A stretch of 64,000 nt of DNA from contig NZ_CP067377.1 in NCBI RefSeq assembly GCF_019565455.1, positions 2,362,001 to 2,426,000 of the forward strand, read 5' to 3'. This DNA comes from Flavobacterium oreochromis (GTDB taxonomy: Bacteria > Bacteroidota > Bacteroidia > Flavobacteriales > Flavobacteriaceae). The stretch's first letter is position 1. Every line of letters starts with the position of its first letter. The notes beneath the pieces were generated by a model. It was given only the letters and a program-made list of their open reading frames with translations. It was not told where the DNA came from and made no database searches. Made by a program: the position numbers and the translations under genes. Of this stretch, positions 28,301-37,535 are shown one piece after another.

Positions 28301-29377
28301 ATGGAGCAAATCAAATATTTAGTAATAGCACTTTCTTTAGTTGCTTTTAATCAGCTTACTGCACAATATACAGATGAAATTAATACCAATAGACCAGGTA
28401 ATTCAGCAGGTGCTTTTTCAGTAGGAAAAAATGTTTTGCAGATAGAAGGAGGTTTGTATTATCTTAGTGAGTCACATTCTGTATTAAATTATACTGCTAA
28501 TGGTTACGGAGCTGATCTAACTACTCGTTATGGGCTTTTAAAAGAACAATTAGAACTATCTCTTGATTTACAATTTCAAATGGATCAGTACACGGATGGG
28601 ATATTTAGTAAAAATAGAAGTGGTTTACGTCAAACTACCTTAGGAGCAAAATATCTTTTTTATGATCCATTTAAGAAAGGTGAAAAGAAGCCTAATATTT
28701 ATAGTTGGAGAGCTAATCATAAATATGATTGGAAACGATTAATTCCCGCTGTATCAGGATATCTCGGAGTTAATTATACGATGAATAATGATTATGTTAT
28801 ACCAGATGAATTAATTTTTTCACCTAAAGCAATGTTAATTACACAGCATCATCTAGATAGGAGATGGGTAGTGGTAACTAATTTCTTTGCTGATAAAATT
28901 ATTTCGAAAACATTTAATTATGGATATGTAGTAACTGTAACTTATGGGATTAATGAAAAATGGTCTGCAATGCTAGAAAATAAAGGAATAAAAGGAAAAT
29001 ATTATTCAGACGGTATTTTTACAGTAGGAGCGACTTATTTATTAAATAAAAATCTTCAATTAGATGCGTCTATTAGCAAAAATATAAAATCCTCACCTGA
29101 TTTGTTGTATGGTGGTTTAGGTGTTTCATGGAGATTAGATAAAAAACATCAAGATCCTAAAATAAAGGAAGGAAAAGAAGTTAAGGAAGTTAAAGATATT
29201 AAAAAAGAAGAAAGAAAAAAATCAAAAACAAGTATTTTATCAGAAGAAGAATTAGATAAAGCAGCTGAAAAAGCTGAAAAACAAAGAAAAAAGAATGATA
29301 AAAATAAAATAGAAGAAGTAAAGCCTGTAGAAGAAAAGAAAAAACGAGTTGACGATTTACAAGAATCGGATAATTAA
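28301..29377 (+). CDS. Outer-membrane beta-barrel-type protein (phenol MetA-like transporter family)
   Basis: A 358-aa exported protein: signal peptide MEQIKYLVIALSLVAF to LTAQ, then about 250 residues of alternating beta-strands (TLGAKYLFYDP, WSAMLENKGIKGKYYSDG, FTVGATYLLNKNLQLDAS) typical of the MetA-pathway-like outer-membrane family. The last 85 residues form a Lys/Glu-rich charged tail (KKSKTSILSEEELDKAAEKA), presumably periplasmic. Substrate unknown. Followed 8 nt later by a GNAT gene on the same strand. Confidence 0.72.
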   Translation: MEQIKYLVIALSLVAFNQLTAQYTDEINTNRPGNSAGAFSVGKNVLQIEGGLYYLSESHSVLNYTANGYGADLTTRYGLLKEQLELSLDLQFQMDQYTDGIFSKNRSGLRQTTLGAKYLFYDPFKKGEKKPNIYSWRANHKYDWKRLIPAVSGYLGVNYTMNNDYVIPDELIFSPKAMLITQHHLDRRWVVVTNFFADKIISKTFNYGYVVTVTYGINEKWSAMLENKGIKGKYYSDGIFTVGATYLLNKNLQLDASISKNIKSSPDLLYGGLGVSWRLDKKHQDPKIKEGKEVKEVKDIKKEERKKSKTSILSEEELDKAAEKAEKQRKKNDKNKIEEVKPVEEKKKRVDDLQESDN

Positions 29378-29384
29378 GCCGTAT

Positions 29385-30499
29385 ATGATAACAATTATTG
29401 AAGCGAAGACTAAAAAACAATTAAAGGAATTTATTAAATTTCCATTTCAATTATATAAAGATAATCCTTATTGGGTGCCTCCATTAATTAGTGATGAAAT
29501 GGAGGCTTTTGATCAAAATAAAAATCCTGTTTTTAAAAATGCTGAAGCTTATTTTTACCTAGCTTATTGCAATAATAAAATAGTAGGTCGTATAGCGGCT
29601 ATAATTAATTGGGATGAAGTGAGGCAACTAGGGAAAAAGAAAACACGGTTTGGGTGGTTTGAGGTAATTGATGATGTAGAAGTAACAGAGTTATTAATTG
29701 GAAAAGTGACAGAATTAGGACTGAAAAATCATATGGACCATATAGAAGGACCAATGGGATTTTCAAATCTAGATAAAGTAGGTTGTCTTACAGAAGGTTT
29801 TGATCAATTGAGTACTGCTATAGGTTGGTATACCCCACCTTATTATGTAACTCATTTTGAAAAATTAGGTTTTAAAGTAGAAAAAAATATATAGAAAGTG
29901 AGTTTAGTTTTGAGGGAGTGGCTTATGAACCTATTAAGAAAGCTGCTGATCTTGTAAAAAAACGATATGGTTTTAAATCTATAAATTTTACTAATACAAA
30001 GGAAATAGAACCTTATGTAGATCGAATGTTTGAACTGTTTAATAAAACTTATGTAAAACTTCAATCATTTGTTGCTATTAGTAAAGATCAAATTGATTAT
30101 TTTAAAAAAAAGTACATACCTTTTGTTAATCCTGAGTATATAAAGTTTGTAGAAGATATAAATGGAGATATTATTGGTTTTGCCATCGTCATGCCTAATT
30201 ATGCTTACGCTCAGCAAGCTATTAAAGGAAAACTTTTCCCTTTTGGTTTTCTAAAAATGCTTCACGCTAAGAAAAATAATAAAGAGGCCGTTTTTTACCT
30301 GATAGGAATAGCTCCTGAATACCAGAGTAAAGGAGTAACAGCCGTTATATTCGAAGAGTATCATAAGGTTTTTACTACGAGAGGAATAACTAAGTGTATC
30401 CGAACTCCAGAACTAGAAGAAAATATGGCAATACAAAATCTGTGGAAAAATTTTAACCCTAAGATTACTAAAAAAGATGTACTTTTAGTAGATCTATAA
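29385..30499 (+). CDS. GNAT-like N-acetyltransferase (one frameshift)
   Basis: 371 aa restored. An N-terminal KFPFQLYKDNPYWVPPLISDE segment, AYFYLAYCNNKIVGRIAAIIN and a later acyl-CoA-binding-like AVFYLIGIAPEYQSKGVTAVIF (R/Q-x-x-G-x-A type) place it among double GNAT proteins often called hypothetical in flavobacteria. The frame breaks in A7 at 29881-29887; one A added joins VEKKYIESEFSFEGVAYEP. The ATG at 29385 is preferred over 29349, which lies inside the upstream gene. Substrate unknown. Confidence 0.78.
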
Positions 30500-30519
30500 G
30501 TTAGAATACAAAATAAAGT

Positions 30520-30617
30520 GCCCGAAAAGGTAAAATCTAATGATTATTTTTGCTTCAATTTTTATATGTTTTTTGAAAAAAATAAAGAATTAAGTTAAAT
30601 CTTTTCGGACATTTTTT
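30520..30617. terminator. Probable terminator between convergent GNAT and ilvE genes
   Basis: GCCCGAAAAGGT (30520-30531) pairs with ATCTTTTCGGAC (30599-30610), with one mismatch and one G-U, around a long 67-nt loop. It is followed by T7 at 30612-30618. Confidence 0.6.
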
Positions 30618-30662
30618 TGTTAAAAAATAAGTTTTCTTTTTTATTTTGTTTAGTTTTAAAAA

Positions 30663-31730
30663 TTATATTTTAACAGTCCATTCAAAAGGATCATCTGTTA
30701 ATTTATGTTGAATAAACGTTAACCTTTCTTTTAATTTTTTTGCATATGAATTTTCAATGCTAGGAAGTTCATAATATTCCTCTTTATATTGAAAACCTTT
30801 TATGGGACTTACAACAGCTGCGGTACCAGCTCCAAATATTTCAAGTAAACTACCTTGTTTTGCAGCCTCAATTAATTCAGAAACAAGTATAGAACGTATG
30901 GCTACTTCTATGCCTTCGCTTTCAGCTAAAGTAATTAAGGTTTTACGTGTTACTCCATCTAAAATACGATCGCTAGTTGGTGCGGTAAATAATGTGTCAT
31001 TAATTCTAAAAAACACATTCATTGTGCCACATTCTTCAAGTTGCGTATGGGTAGCATCATCTGTCCAGATTATTTGTTGAAAACCAGCTTCGTTTGCAAG
31101 TTTAGTGGGGTAAAATTGTCCAGAGTAATTTCCAGCAGCTTTTGCAGCACCTATTCCTCCATTAGCAGCTCTACTATAATAATCGGCAATCATTACTTTT
31201 ACATCGCCTGAATAATAAGCTCTAGCTGGAGATAAAATAATACAGAAACGATATTGTGAAGAAGGTTGTGCTATTACACCACTACCTATAGCTATCATAA
31301 AAGGTCTGATATAAAGAGTATTACCTATTCCTTTTTCAATCCAAGCTTCATCAATTTTTAATAATTCTTTTAAAGCATCCACAAAAATAGATTCTGGAAT
31401 TTCAGGCATACACATACGTACGGCTGATTTATTCATACGCATATGATTTTCATGAGGACGGAATAACCAAATTGAATTATCTTCCGCTTTATAGGCCTTC
31501 ATACCTTCAAATATAGCTTGTCCATAGTGGAAAACTTTTGCCGAAGGGTCTAAAGTAAAGGGTTCATAAGGTTTAATAACTGGTTTTTCCCAAGCACCAT
31601 TTTTATAATCACAAACAAGCATATGGTCTGTAAATACACTACCAAAAGTTAAATTATCAAAATCTATTTGATTAATTCTGGAAGAAGCACTTCTAATTAT
31701 TTCAATATTACTTATAGTTTCTAAGCTCAT
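30663..31730 (-). CDS. ilvE: Branched-chain amino-acid aminotransferase
   Basis: A 355-aa fold-IV PLP enzyme interconverting Leu/Ile/Val and their 2-oxo acids. Visible are FHYGQAIFEGMKAY, RPHENHMRMNKSA, the PLP lysine in GGIGAAKAAGNYSGQ (about K197), EECGTMNVFF and GVTRKTLITLAE. The length fits the BCAT class that includes eukaryotic and Bacteroidota forms. Monocistronic. It complements the leucine-type dehydrogenase at 51965, which acts on the same metabolites. Confidence 0.95.
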   Translation of the reverse strand: MSLETISNIEIIRSASSRINQIDFDNLTFGSVFTDHMLVCDYKNGAWEKPVIKPYEPFTLDPSAKVFHYGQAIFEGMKAYKAEDNSIWLFRPHENHMRMNKSAVRMCMPEIPESIFVDALKELLKIDEAWIEKGIGNTLYIRPFMIAIGSGVIAQPSSQYRFCIILSPARAYYSGDVKVMIADYYSRAANGGIGAAKAAGNYSGQFYPTKLANEAGFQQIIWTDDATHTQLEECGTMNVFFRINDTLFTAPTSDRILDGVTRKTLITLAESEGIEVAIRSILVSELIEAAKQGSLLEIFGAGTAAVVSPIKGFQYKEEYYELPSIENSYAKKLKERLTFIQHKLTDDPFEWTVKI

Positions 31731-32288
31731 TACCTTTTTATTGCTAAGTTAAAAAAATAATATGTTTTATTGTGAAATATGTATTTTTTTTCATCTAAAA
31801 TAAATTATTTTTTTATTTTATTGAAATTAATTCTTTTTTATTGATTTATTTCTTATAAATTAAGAGGAATTGAATTAAATATATTCGGTCAAGTACTTTT
31901 TTCCTGAATAATTTTGAATAGAGTACTATATGATGAAAATTTTTCTTTTTAAATTTTATTAAATCATATTAGTTTTAGAAAATATTTTATAGAATCTAAT
32001 GATCAAATTCCTTGTATGGCAACTTTTTTTATTGTCAAATTATTAAACTAGATTTAGTGAAAAAAATAAGAGCTAAAAATTAAATATCAACTTATAATAA
32101 TATGAAATAGTACAGATTTTTATTTTTTTATAAAATCATACTAACTTTATAGATTTGCAGAAAGTATTATCTTAAAGCATATAAATAATATGTAAAAATA
32201 AAGTCTAATGTTATTTATTAAAATAGTTATAATATTAGAGAACTAAACTTAAAATATATAATATTCATAAAAAAATAGTAATACAATA
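31731..32288. other. Intergenic region upstream of ilvE and mnmD
   Basis: 558 nt of A/T-rich sequence between divergent genes. The only recognisable signal is TAGATTTG at 32150-32157 (plus strand), a possible -7 box about 130 nt before mnmD. No coding potential or RNA structure was recognised. Confidence 0.45.
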
Positions 32289-32954
32289 TTGGAAAGAAAA
32301 ATAATAACAACCTTAGATGGATCTACAACAATCCAGTTAGTAGATTGGAATGAATGTTATCATTCAAAAATGGGAGCGATTCAAGAAGCGTATCATGTCT
32401 TTATTAAAAATGGTTTAGATTTTTTTGATAACAAACCTATTTCAATTTTAGAAATAGGATTAGGAACAGGATTAAATGCCTTGATTACTTATTTAGAATC
32501 TGAACGGAAAGATCAGAGTATACAATATGAAGGAGTAGAAGCTTATCCCGTAAGTATAGAAGAAATGCAATTAATGAATTATTCTTCTTCCTTAGGTCAA
32601 GAATCTAGTAAGTCTATTTTTGAAAAAATTCATTTTTCTGAATGGGAAAAAGAAATATGCTTGAGTAAAAAATTTTTATTAAAAAAGAGAAAACAATTTT
32701 TTCATGATATACAAGATGTGAATCGTTTTGATCTAATATATTTTGATGCTTTTGGGTATCAAGTCCAACCTGATTTGTGGACTGAAGAAATATTTAACAA
32801 AATGTATAAAGCCTTAAAAGACACAGGAGTGTTAGTAACGTATGCAGCTAGAGGTGTTATTAAACGAAATATGAAATCTGTTGGTTTTCAGGTTGTTAAG
32901 GTTCCTGGGCCTCCAGGTAAAAGAGAAATGATGATAGGCTTTAAGAAAATTTAA
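32289..32954 (+). CDS. mnmD: tRNA 5-(aminomethyl)-2-thiouridine methyltransferase (MnmD type)
   Basis: A 221-aa SAM-dependent methyltransferase that completes the mnm5s2U34 modification of tRNA anticodons, here as the stand-alone methyltransferase domain without the MnmC oxidase. LEIGLGTGLNALITYLE is the SAM loop. GVEAYPVSIEE, DLIYFDAFGYQVQPDLW and GVLVTYAARGVIKRNMKSVG follow in family order. The gene starts with TTG at 32289: an in-frame stop (32268-32270) precedes it and no ATG is available, and the N-terminus matches homologues well. Confidence 0.88.
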   Translation: MERKIITTLDGSTTIQLVDWNECYHSKMGAIQEAYHVFIKNGLDFFDNKPISILEIGLGTGLNALITYLESERKDQSIQYEGVEAYPVSIEEMQLMNYSSSLGQESSKSIFEKIHFSEWEKEICLSKKFLLKKRKQFFHDIQDVNRFDLIYFDAFGYQVQPDLWTEEIFNKMYKALKDTGVLVTYAARGVIKRNMKSVGFQVVKVPGPPGKREMMIGFKKI

Positions 32955-33033
32955 AAAAAAATTATACTTATTTTAAGACTTACTTAATCTCAAAAGAGTT
33001 AAATTTGATATACTAAAATTAAACTAGAATAGC

Positions 33034-33231
33034 ATGCCAAAGAGAAATATTGATTTTGTTAAATCAATCTTAGAGAGAGTAAGTTTTGATGCCAAATTGT
33101 TTGCAAAAGAATTACAAAAAGCACTTAAAATTCTTTTGCCTTATGAAGTAGAAGAGTTGTCATCTTGGTTTTATCAATATACACATGAAAAGCCAGAATT
33201 AAGAAAATGTAAAATTTATTTAGAAGACTAA
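33034..33231 (+). CDS. Small conserved-type hypothetical protein, 65 aa
   Basis: A 65-aa soluble, helical protein beginning MPKRNIDFVKSILERVSFDA with a central LLPYEVEELSSWFYQYTHEKPEL. It resembles short flavobacterial proteins with LLPYE(V/I)EEL cores, of unknown function. It is a free-standing gene followed by a clear terminator, which supports it being real. Confidence 0.6.
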   Translation: MPKRNIDFVKSILERVSFDAKLFAKELQKALKILLPYEVEELSSWFYQYTHEKPELRKCKIYLED

Positions 33232-33249
33232 TACTTTAAAAAAGATATC

Positions 33250-33279
33250 AAAGAGTTCGATTATATCGAGCTCTTTTTT
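33250..33279 (+). terminator. Intrinsic terminator
   Basis: 12-bp stem AAAGAGTTCGAT / ATCGAGCTCTTT (one G-U) with a 3-nt loop and a T6 tail. Confidence 0.85.
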
Positions 33280-33394
33280 AATTTATAGAGCAGCAAAAAA
33301 CTACTAGCTTAAAAAAATAAAAGAAGATTAAACTTTTCTTTATATATTACATATTATATTCTTAAATTTAATTTTTATATCAAAATTCTTTTAG

Positions 33395-34277
33395 ATGAAT
33401 AGATTAAAATTAATAGTTTTCTGTATCATTTTTTTACTTTGAAGTTCTTTGGACAAGAACAATATTCTATTTATTTTAAAAGTGATAAGTACGATTTAAC
33501 TCCTTCTGAAAAATTAGAAGTTGAAAAATGGATTCAAGAAAATAGAAAAAGTAAAATATTAACTTTAAGTGGTTATACAGATGAAGATGGAACTAATCAA
33601 CATAATGATAGTTTAGCTAAAAAAGAATAGAAACTGTTTTTAATCTTGTAAAAGGGAAAGTACCAATTAGAGAAGATTTTAGAGAAATAAACTTTGGAGA
33701 ATTACATAAACAATCAAAGATAAAAGCTGAAAATAGGAAAGTAGTTCTGTATTTTTTACAAGAAAAAGATTTACATAAAGAAAAAGGAATTATAGCTTCG
33801 AAAATACCAATAAATTTTGTCAATGAATCACTTCTTTTTCCTAGTAGTATACTATTAAATAATCCTGATGGTAGTGAAACAGAAATAGAATTAGACGTAG
33901 AATTTATGACAAAAATACATGAAGCTAAAGTAGGAGAAAAATTAAAAATTGAAAACTTAAATTTTGTTTTAAATACCTATGCTGTAACAAACGAATCTAG
34001 AGTAAAGCTTTATGAATTGTGGTTAGTTATGCAACAAAACCCAAAATTAAAAATTCAAATACAAGGGCATGTTTGCTGCGTAACTAAAGATAGACAAGAT
34101 TTATCAACCCAACGAGCTAGAGCTGTATATAAATTTTTAGAATTTAAAAATATTGATAAATCAAGAATGTCCTATAAAGGTTTTGGTAGTACAAAACCAT
34201 TGTACGAACTACCTGAAAAAAGTGAAGAAGAAAGAGCTGCTAATAGAAGAGTAGAAATAGAGATAATAGAAAACTAG
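33395..34277 (+). CDS. Exported protein with two OmpA-like regions (two frameshifts)
   Basis: About 294 aa restored: a signal peptide (MNRLKLIVFCIIFF to FFGQ), then two OmpA-like peptidoglycan-binding regions. The first (about 30-110) has YFKSDKYDLTPSEK and LTLSGYTDEDGTNQHNDSLA. The second (about 185-294) has IQIQGHVCCVTKDRQDLSTQ and RARAVYKFL with ANRRVEIEII at its end. There is no beta-barrel. Frame breaks lie in T7 (33429-33435) and A6 (33619-33624). The tandem arrangement is unusual for an OmpA-type protein. It is likely periplasmic and cell-wall associated. Confidence 0.75.
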
Positions 34278-34325
34278 TTTCATAAAAAAAAATGTGCGAT
34301 TCAGTGTTAAGAATTAACTTCTTTT

Positions 34326-34333
34326 TATCTTTG
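34326..34333 (+). promoter_or_regulatory. -7 element TATCTTTG of purM
   Basis: TAnnTTTG match 24 nt before the purM ATG; the same octamer precedes tgt and accA in this window. Confidence 0.65.
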
Positions 34334-34357
34334 CGCACAACAACATAACTTTATATA

Positions 34358-35535
34358 ATGACTTCTGATACTTCAAAGCGTTACGCAATGCGTGGTGTTT
34401 CTGCATCTAAAGAAGATGTACACAACGCTATAAAAATATTGATAAAGGTTTATTTCCTAAAGCCTTTTGTAAAATTGTTCCAGATTATTTAACAGGTGAT
34501 GATAATTATTGTTTAATTATGCATGCTGACGGAGCAGGTACAAAATCATCACTAGCTTATATGTACTGGAAAGAAACAGGTGATTTGTCAGTATGGAAAG
34601 GTATTGCTCAAGATGCACTTATAATGAATATTGATGACCTTTTATGTGTAGGTGCAGTAGATAATATAATGTTGTCTTCTACTATTGGACGTAATAAAAA
34701 CCTCATTCCAGGAGAAGTTATTTCTGCTATCATTAATGGTACAGAAGAATTAATAGCAGAATTAAAATCTTTTGGCGTTACCATTCATACTACAGGAGGA
34801 GAAACCGCTGATGTAGGAGATTTAGTACGTACAATCATTGTAGATTCCACTGTTACAGCCCGTATAAAACGTTCCCAAGTTATAGATAATGCTCGCATTA
34901 CAGAAGGAGATGTAATAATAGGCTTCGCTTCCTATGGACAAGCTAGTTATGAAACAATGTATAATGGAGGAATGGGAAGCAATGGTCTAACTTCCGCAAG
35001 ACATGATGTATTTGCTCATGAATTAGCAACTAAATATCCTGAAAGTTATGACAGTGCAGTGCCATCAGAATTAGTTTATTCAGGACAAGTTCATTTGACT
35101 GATACAGTTGTAGGATCTCCAATAGATGCAGGTAAACTAGTATTATCACCTACACGCACTTATGCTCCTGTTATTAAACAAATTTTAGAAAAATATACTC
35201 CAAGTCAAATTCATGGTATGGTACATTGTAGTGGAGGAGCTCAAACAAAAATTTTACACTTTATTGATAACCTTCATGTAATAAAAGATAATTTATTTAG
35301 TGTACCACCTTTGTTTAAATTAATACAAGAACAATCAGGAACAGATTGGAAAGAAATGTATCAAGTCTTTAACTGTGGTCACCGTATGGAATTATATGTT
35401 CCTGTAGAAATAGCAGATGATATTATAGCAATAGCCCAATCATTTAATATTGATGCACAAATTGTGGGTCGAGTAGAAGCCTCTGAAACTAAAAAATTAA
35501 CCATTAAATCAGAATTTGGTAATTTTGAATATTAG
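34358..35535 (+). CDS. purM: Phosphoribosylformylglycinamidine cyclo-ligase (one frameshift)
   Basis: AIR synthase of purine biosynthesis; 392 aa restored, the longer Bacteroidota form. The N-terminus SKRYAMRGVSASKEDVHNAI is followed, after a one-base loss in A5 (34432-34436), by NIDKGLFPKAFCKIVPDYL, MHADGAGTKSSLAYMYWKE, DDLLCVGAVDN, GGETADVGDLVR and the C-terminal GMVHCSGGAQTKILHF and FNCGHRMELYV. The gene is essential for purine prototrophy, so the frameshift is probably an artefact. Confidence 0.92.
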
Positions 35536-35622
35536 TTTAGATCATAGAAAACAATTGTTAATCTAAACAATTACCGTTTAATAATTATGAATATTAAATA
35601 ACTAATCTAAAAAATAATATCA

Positions 35623-35979
35623 ATGTACGAATTACTATTTTGGAAATATAAAGAGGAAGTATATCTTAATAACCACGAAGTTTATGAAAGATTATTAGAA
35701 GATCAAATAATTGAAGGTCTTGAAGAGCTTCCCATTACCATTATTTTAAGTCGTATTTCAAATGTGTTCTCTAAATGGGAAAAAATAGACTCTATGAGTT
35801 TTAAAAATACAATGGGAGTAGGGGCATTCCATATAAAAACAACGAACCAAAGTATCGTAATAAGTTGTTATGGTACAAAAGGAACGGATATGGATAAATT
35901 ATGTCAGATTATGGATGAGTTTAAATGCCCTTTGTATGATCCGCAAGTACCTATACGATATGATGAATTTGCTGAATAA
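35623..35979 (+). CDS. Hypothetical protein, 118 aa
   Basis: A 118-aa acidic soluble protein (MYELLFWKYKEEVYLNNHEV to PIRYDEFAE). It has no signal peptide, membrane helix or recognised domain. It overlaps the next gene by 1 nt (TAATG), so the two are translationally coupled. The mixed alpha/beta pattern and gene pairing resemble small two-gene immunity-type sets, but nothing here proves that. Confidence 0.65.
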   Translation: MYELLFWKYKEEVYLNNHEVYERLLEDQIIEGLEELPITIILSRISNVFSKWEKIDSMSFKNTMGVGAFHIKTTNQSIVISCYGTKGTDMDKLCQIMDEFKCPLYDPQVPIRYDEFAE

Positions 35980-36422
35980 TGATGAAAATTAACCCTAAAA
36001 TAGGAATTGATCATTTGGTTTTCGGGATGAAACCAAATGATGTTGTACAATTATATGGTCAACCTAATAAACAATTTAATGATGAAGAAGATAATTTAAT
36101 CTATCTTTATAATGATCAAAAATGGCGTTTAACCTTTTACGAAGATGAAGAATTACGTTTAGGGTATATTATATCTTCTAATCCCGATTTAATATTATTT
36201 GATCAAACTATTTTAGCAAAGCCTATTAGCGAAATAGAAGGATTATTACAAACTAAAAAATTCAAGCCATTAGAAATAGAATCCTTTGATTCTGTTGATA
36301 ACTATTTTAATGAGTCTAATTGGATGATTTTTCAAGTGGAATATAATCAAGTAATTCGTTTTGAGTTAGGAGCTGTATTTAATGATGATTCGGATGAATT
36401 TGATTGGAAATTTAAAGGATAA
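35979..36422 (+). CDS. Hypothetical protein, 147 aa
   Basis: A 147-aa acidic soluble protein starting MMKINPKIGIDHLVFGMKPN, with repeated beta-strand-like stretches (NLIYLYNDQKWRLTFYEDEE, RLGYIISSNPDLILF) and a Trp-ending C-terminus (DDSDEFDWKFKG). It is coupled to the upstream 118-aa gene. I do not recognise a characterised family. The DHLVFGMxxxDVxxLYGxP opening looks like a conserved flavobacterial hypothetical family. Confidence 0.65.
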   Translation: MMKINPKIGIDHLVFGMKPNDVVQLYGQPNKQFNDEEDNLIYLYNDQKWRLTFYEDEELRLGYIISSNPDLILFDQTILAKPISEIEGLLQTKKFKPLEIESFDSVDNYFNESNWMIFQVEYNQVIRFELGAVFNDDSDEFDWKFKG

Positions 36423-36725
36423 AAGAAAAATTTATTTTTGATTTTGAAAATTTTTTAAATTATAAAAAGTGAATAATTCTTTCCATAAAACTACAAAGTT
36501 TTAATAAATGGTAAGCACATTTATAGGGTTTAAAGGGAAGATATAGAAACACTTAAGCCATCTGATAACGAGAATGATACACGAAAATATAAGCTTTAAA
36601 AATATATATAGGTTACTAATTCACTCTTAAAGAATAAAAATCACAACTACTTGACTTAGTTATGTATTAAACATTTAATACAAAATTATTTAATCCGTAA
36701 CTAGGTTTTAAAGAAAGAGAGTTAA
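36423..36725. other. Intergenic region with no recognised feature
   Basis: About 300 nt between convergent genes. No clear terminator hairpin, RNA or ORF was seen. Confidence 0.5.
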
Positions 36726-37142
36726 TTAATGTTTGTGTCCTCTACCACGTCCGTGTCTAGGATGTATGTCTTCGTGGATTTCAATGATATTATTGTTGTG
36801 GTATTTTTCCTTGTATTTTTTAATTTTTTTATATCTGACAATGTGGTTTTCATTATAAAAATAAGGTCTTTCTCCATAAAAATCTAATTCTACTTGAGAA
36901 CTTTGTCCTAGATTTATATTAATAAAAGGAGAGGGAAGACTTGCTTTTATTTCCCAGTTATTCCCTTTTAAGTAAATATAATTTTGAGCTTGTAAATCAT
37001 AATAAAAATTATGATCAGGAAAATAAACATACCTTGTTTTAGCTCTATATCCGTGTGCAGGAGCCCAATCAGGAGGACCTTGAGAAAAACTAGGTTCGTT
37101 AATAAAAAATAAAATTAGAGTGATTTGGAATATAGTTTTCAT
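36726..37142 (-). CDS. Secreted aromatic/histidine-rich hypothetical protein
   Basis: A 138-aa protein with a signal peptide (MKTIFQITLILFFINEPSFS) followed by QGPPDWAPAHGYRAKTRYVY and FPDHNFYYDLQAQNYIYLKG. This Tyr/Trp-rich region recurs in flavobacterial exported proteins. The C-terminus is Lys/His-rich (EDIHPRHGRGRGHKH) and could bind metal or anionic surfaces. Envelope location is predicted; function unknown. Confidence 0.7.
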   Translation of the reverse strand: MKTIFQITLILFFINEPSFSQGPPDWAPAHGYRAKTRYVYFPDHNFYYDLQAQNYIYLKGNNWEIKASLPSPFININLGQSSQVELDFYGERPYFYNENHIVRYKKIKKYKEKYHNNNIIEIHEDIHPRHGRGRGHKH

Positions 37143-37201
37143 GTTTATTGTATTAATGATCTAATATAGTCATATTTTTTATATTTAGAAATCATAATTT
37201 A

Positions 37202-37520
37202 TCATCCAATTGATTCTAAAACAGTCTGTAAAAATTCCAATAAGTTGTCTTCTTCTTTTTGACTTTCAGTATTTATTGATATTGAAATATTATTTTAAAA
37301 TTTAAACTACCACTTAAATTAGTATTATCGATTATCATTAAAATCGTTTCTTTGCTAATAGGTAATGCAATGAGCATAATTTTATTTAATTCATCTTCAT
37401 TTAAAGATGGAGAATTTTTATTTCTAGGCATTTCTTTGAATCTACCTACTAACAAATACCGATCTGTAAAAATATTGAAAGTTAGCTACATATTTACTAC
37501 AGCCATATTTTAAAATATAG
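37202..37520 (-). pseudogene. Decayed VOC (glyoxalase/PhnB-like) gene
   Basis: Fragments of a VOC-family protein are visible on the minus strand. There is FYRSVF-like sequence near 37480, then GRFKEMPRNKNSPSLNEDEL and NKIMLIALPISKETILMIID, then in another frame ISISINTESQKEEDNLLEFL before a stop at 37202. The pieces lie in at least three frames, the start is missing, and the C-terminal DTFWGAYFG core is gone. Unlike other frameshifts in the window, no single base restores it, so it is a genuine pseudogene. Confidence 0.7.
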
Positions 37521-37535
37521 TTCAATGGTAATGAT

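Noticed and set aside
35536..35575. GTTTAGAT / ATCTAAAC stem after purM as a terminator
   Set aside because: The loop is 18 nt and no T-run follows, so evidence is too weak.
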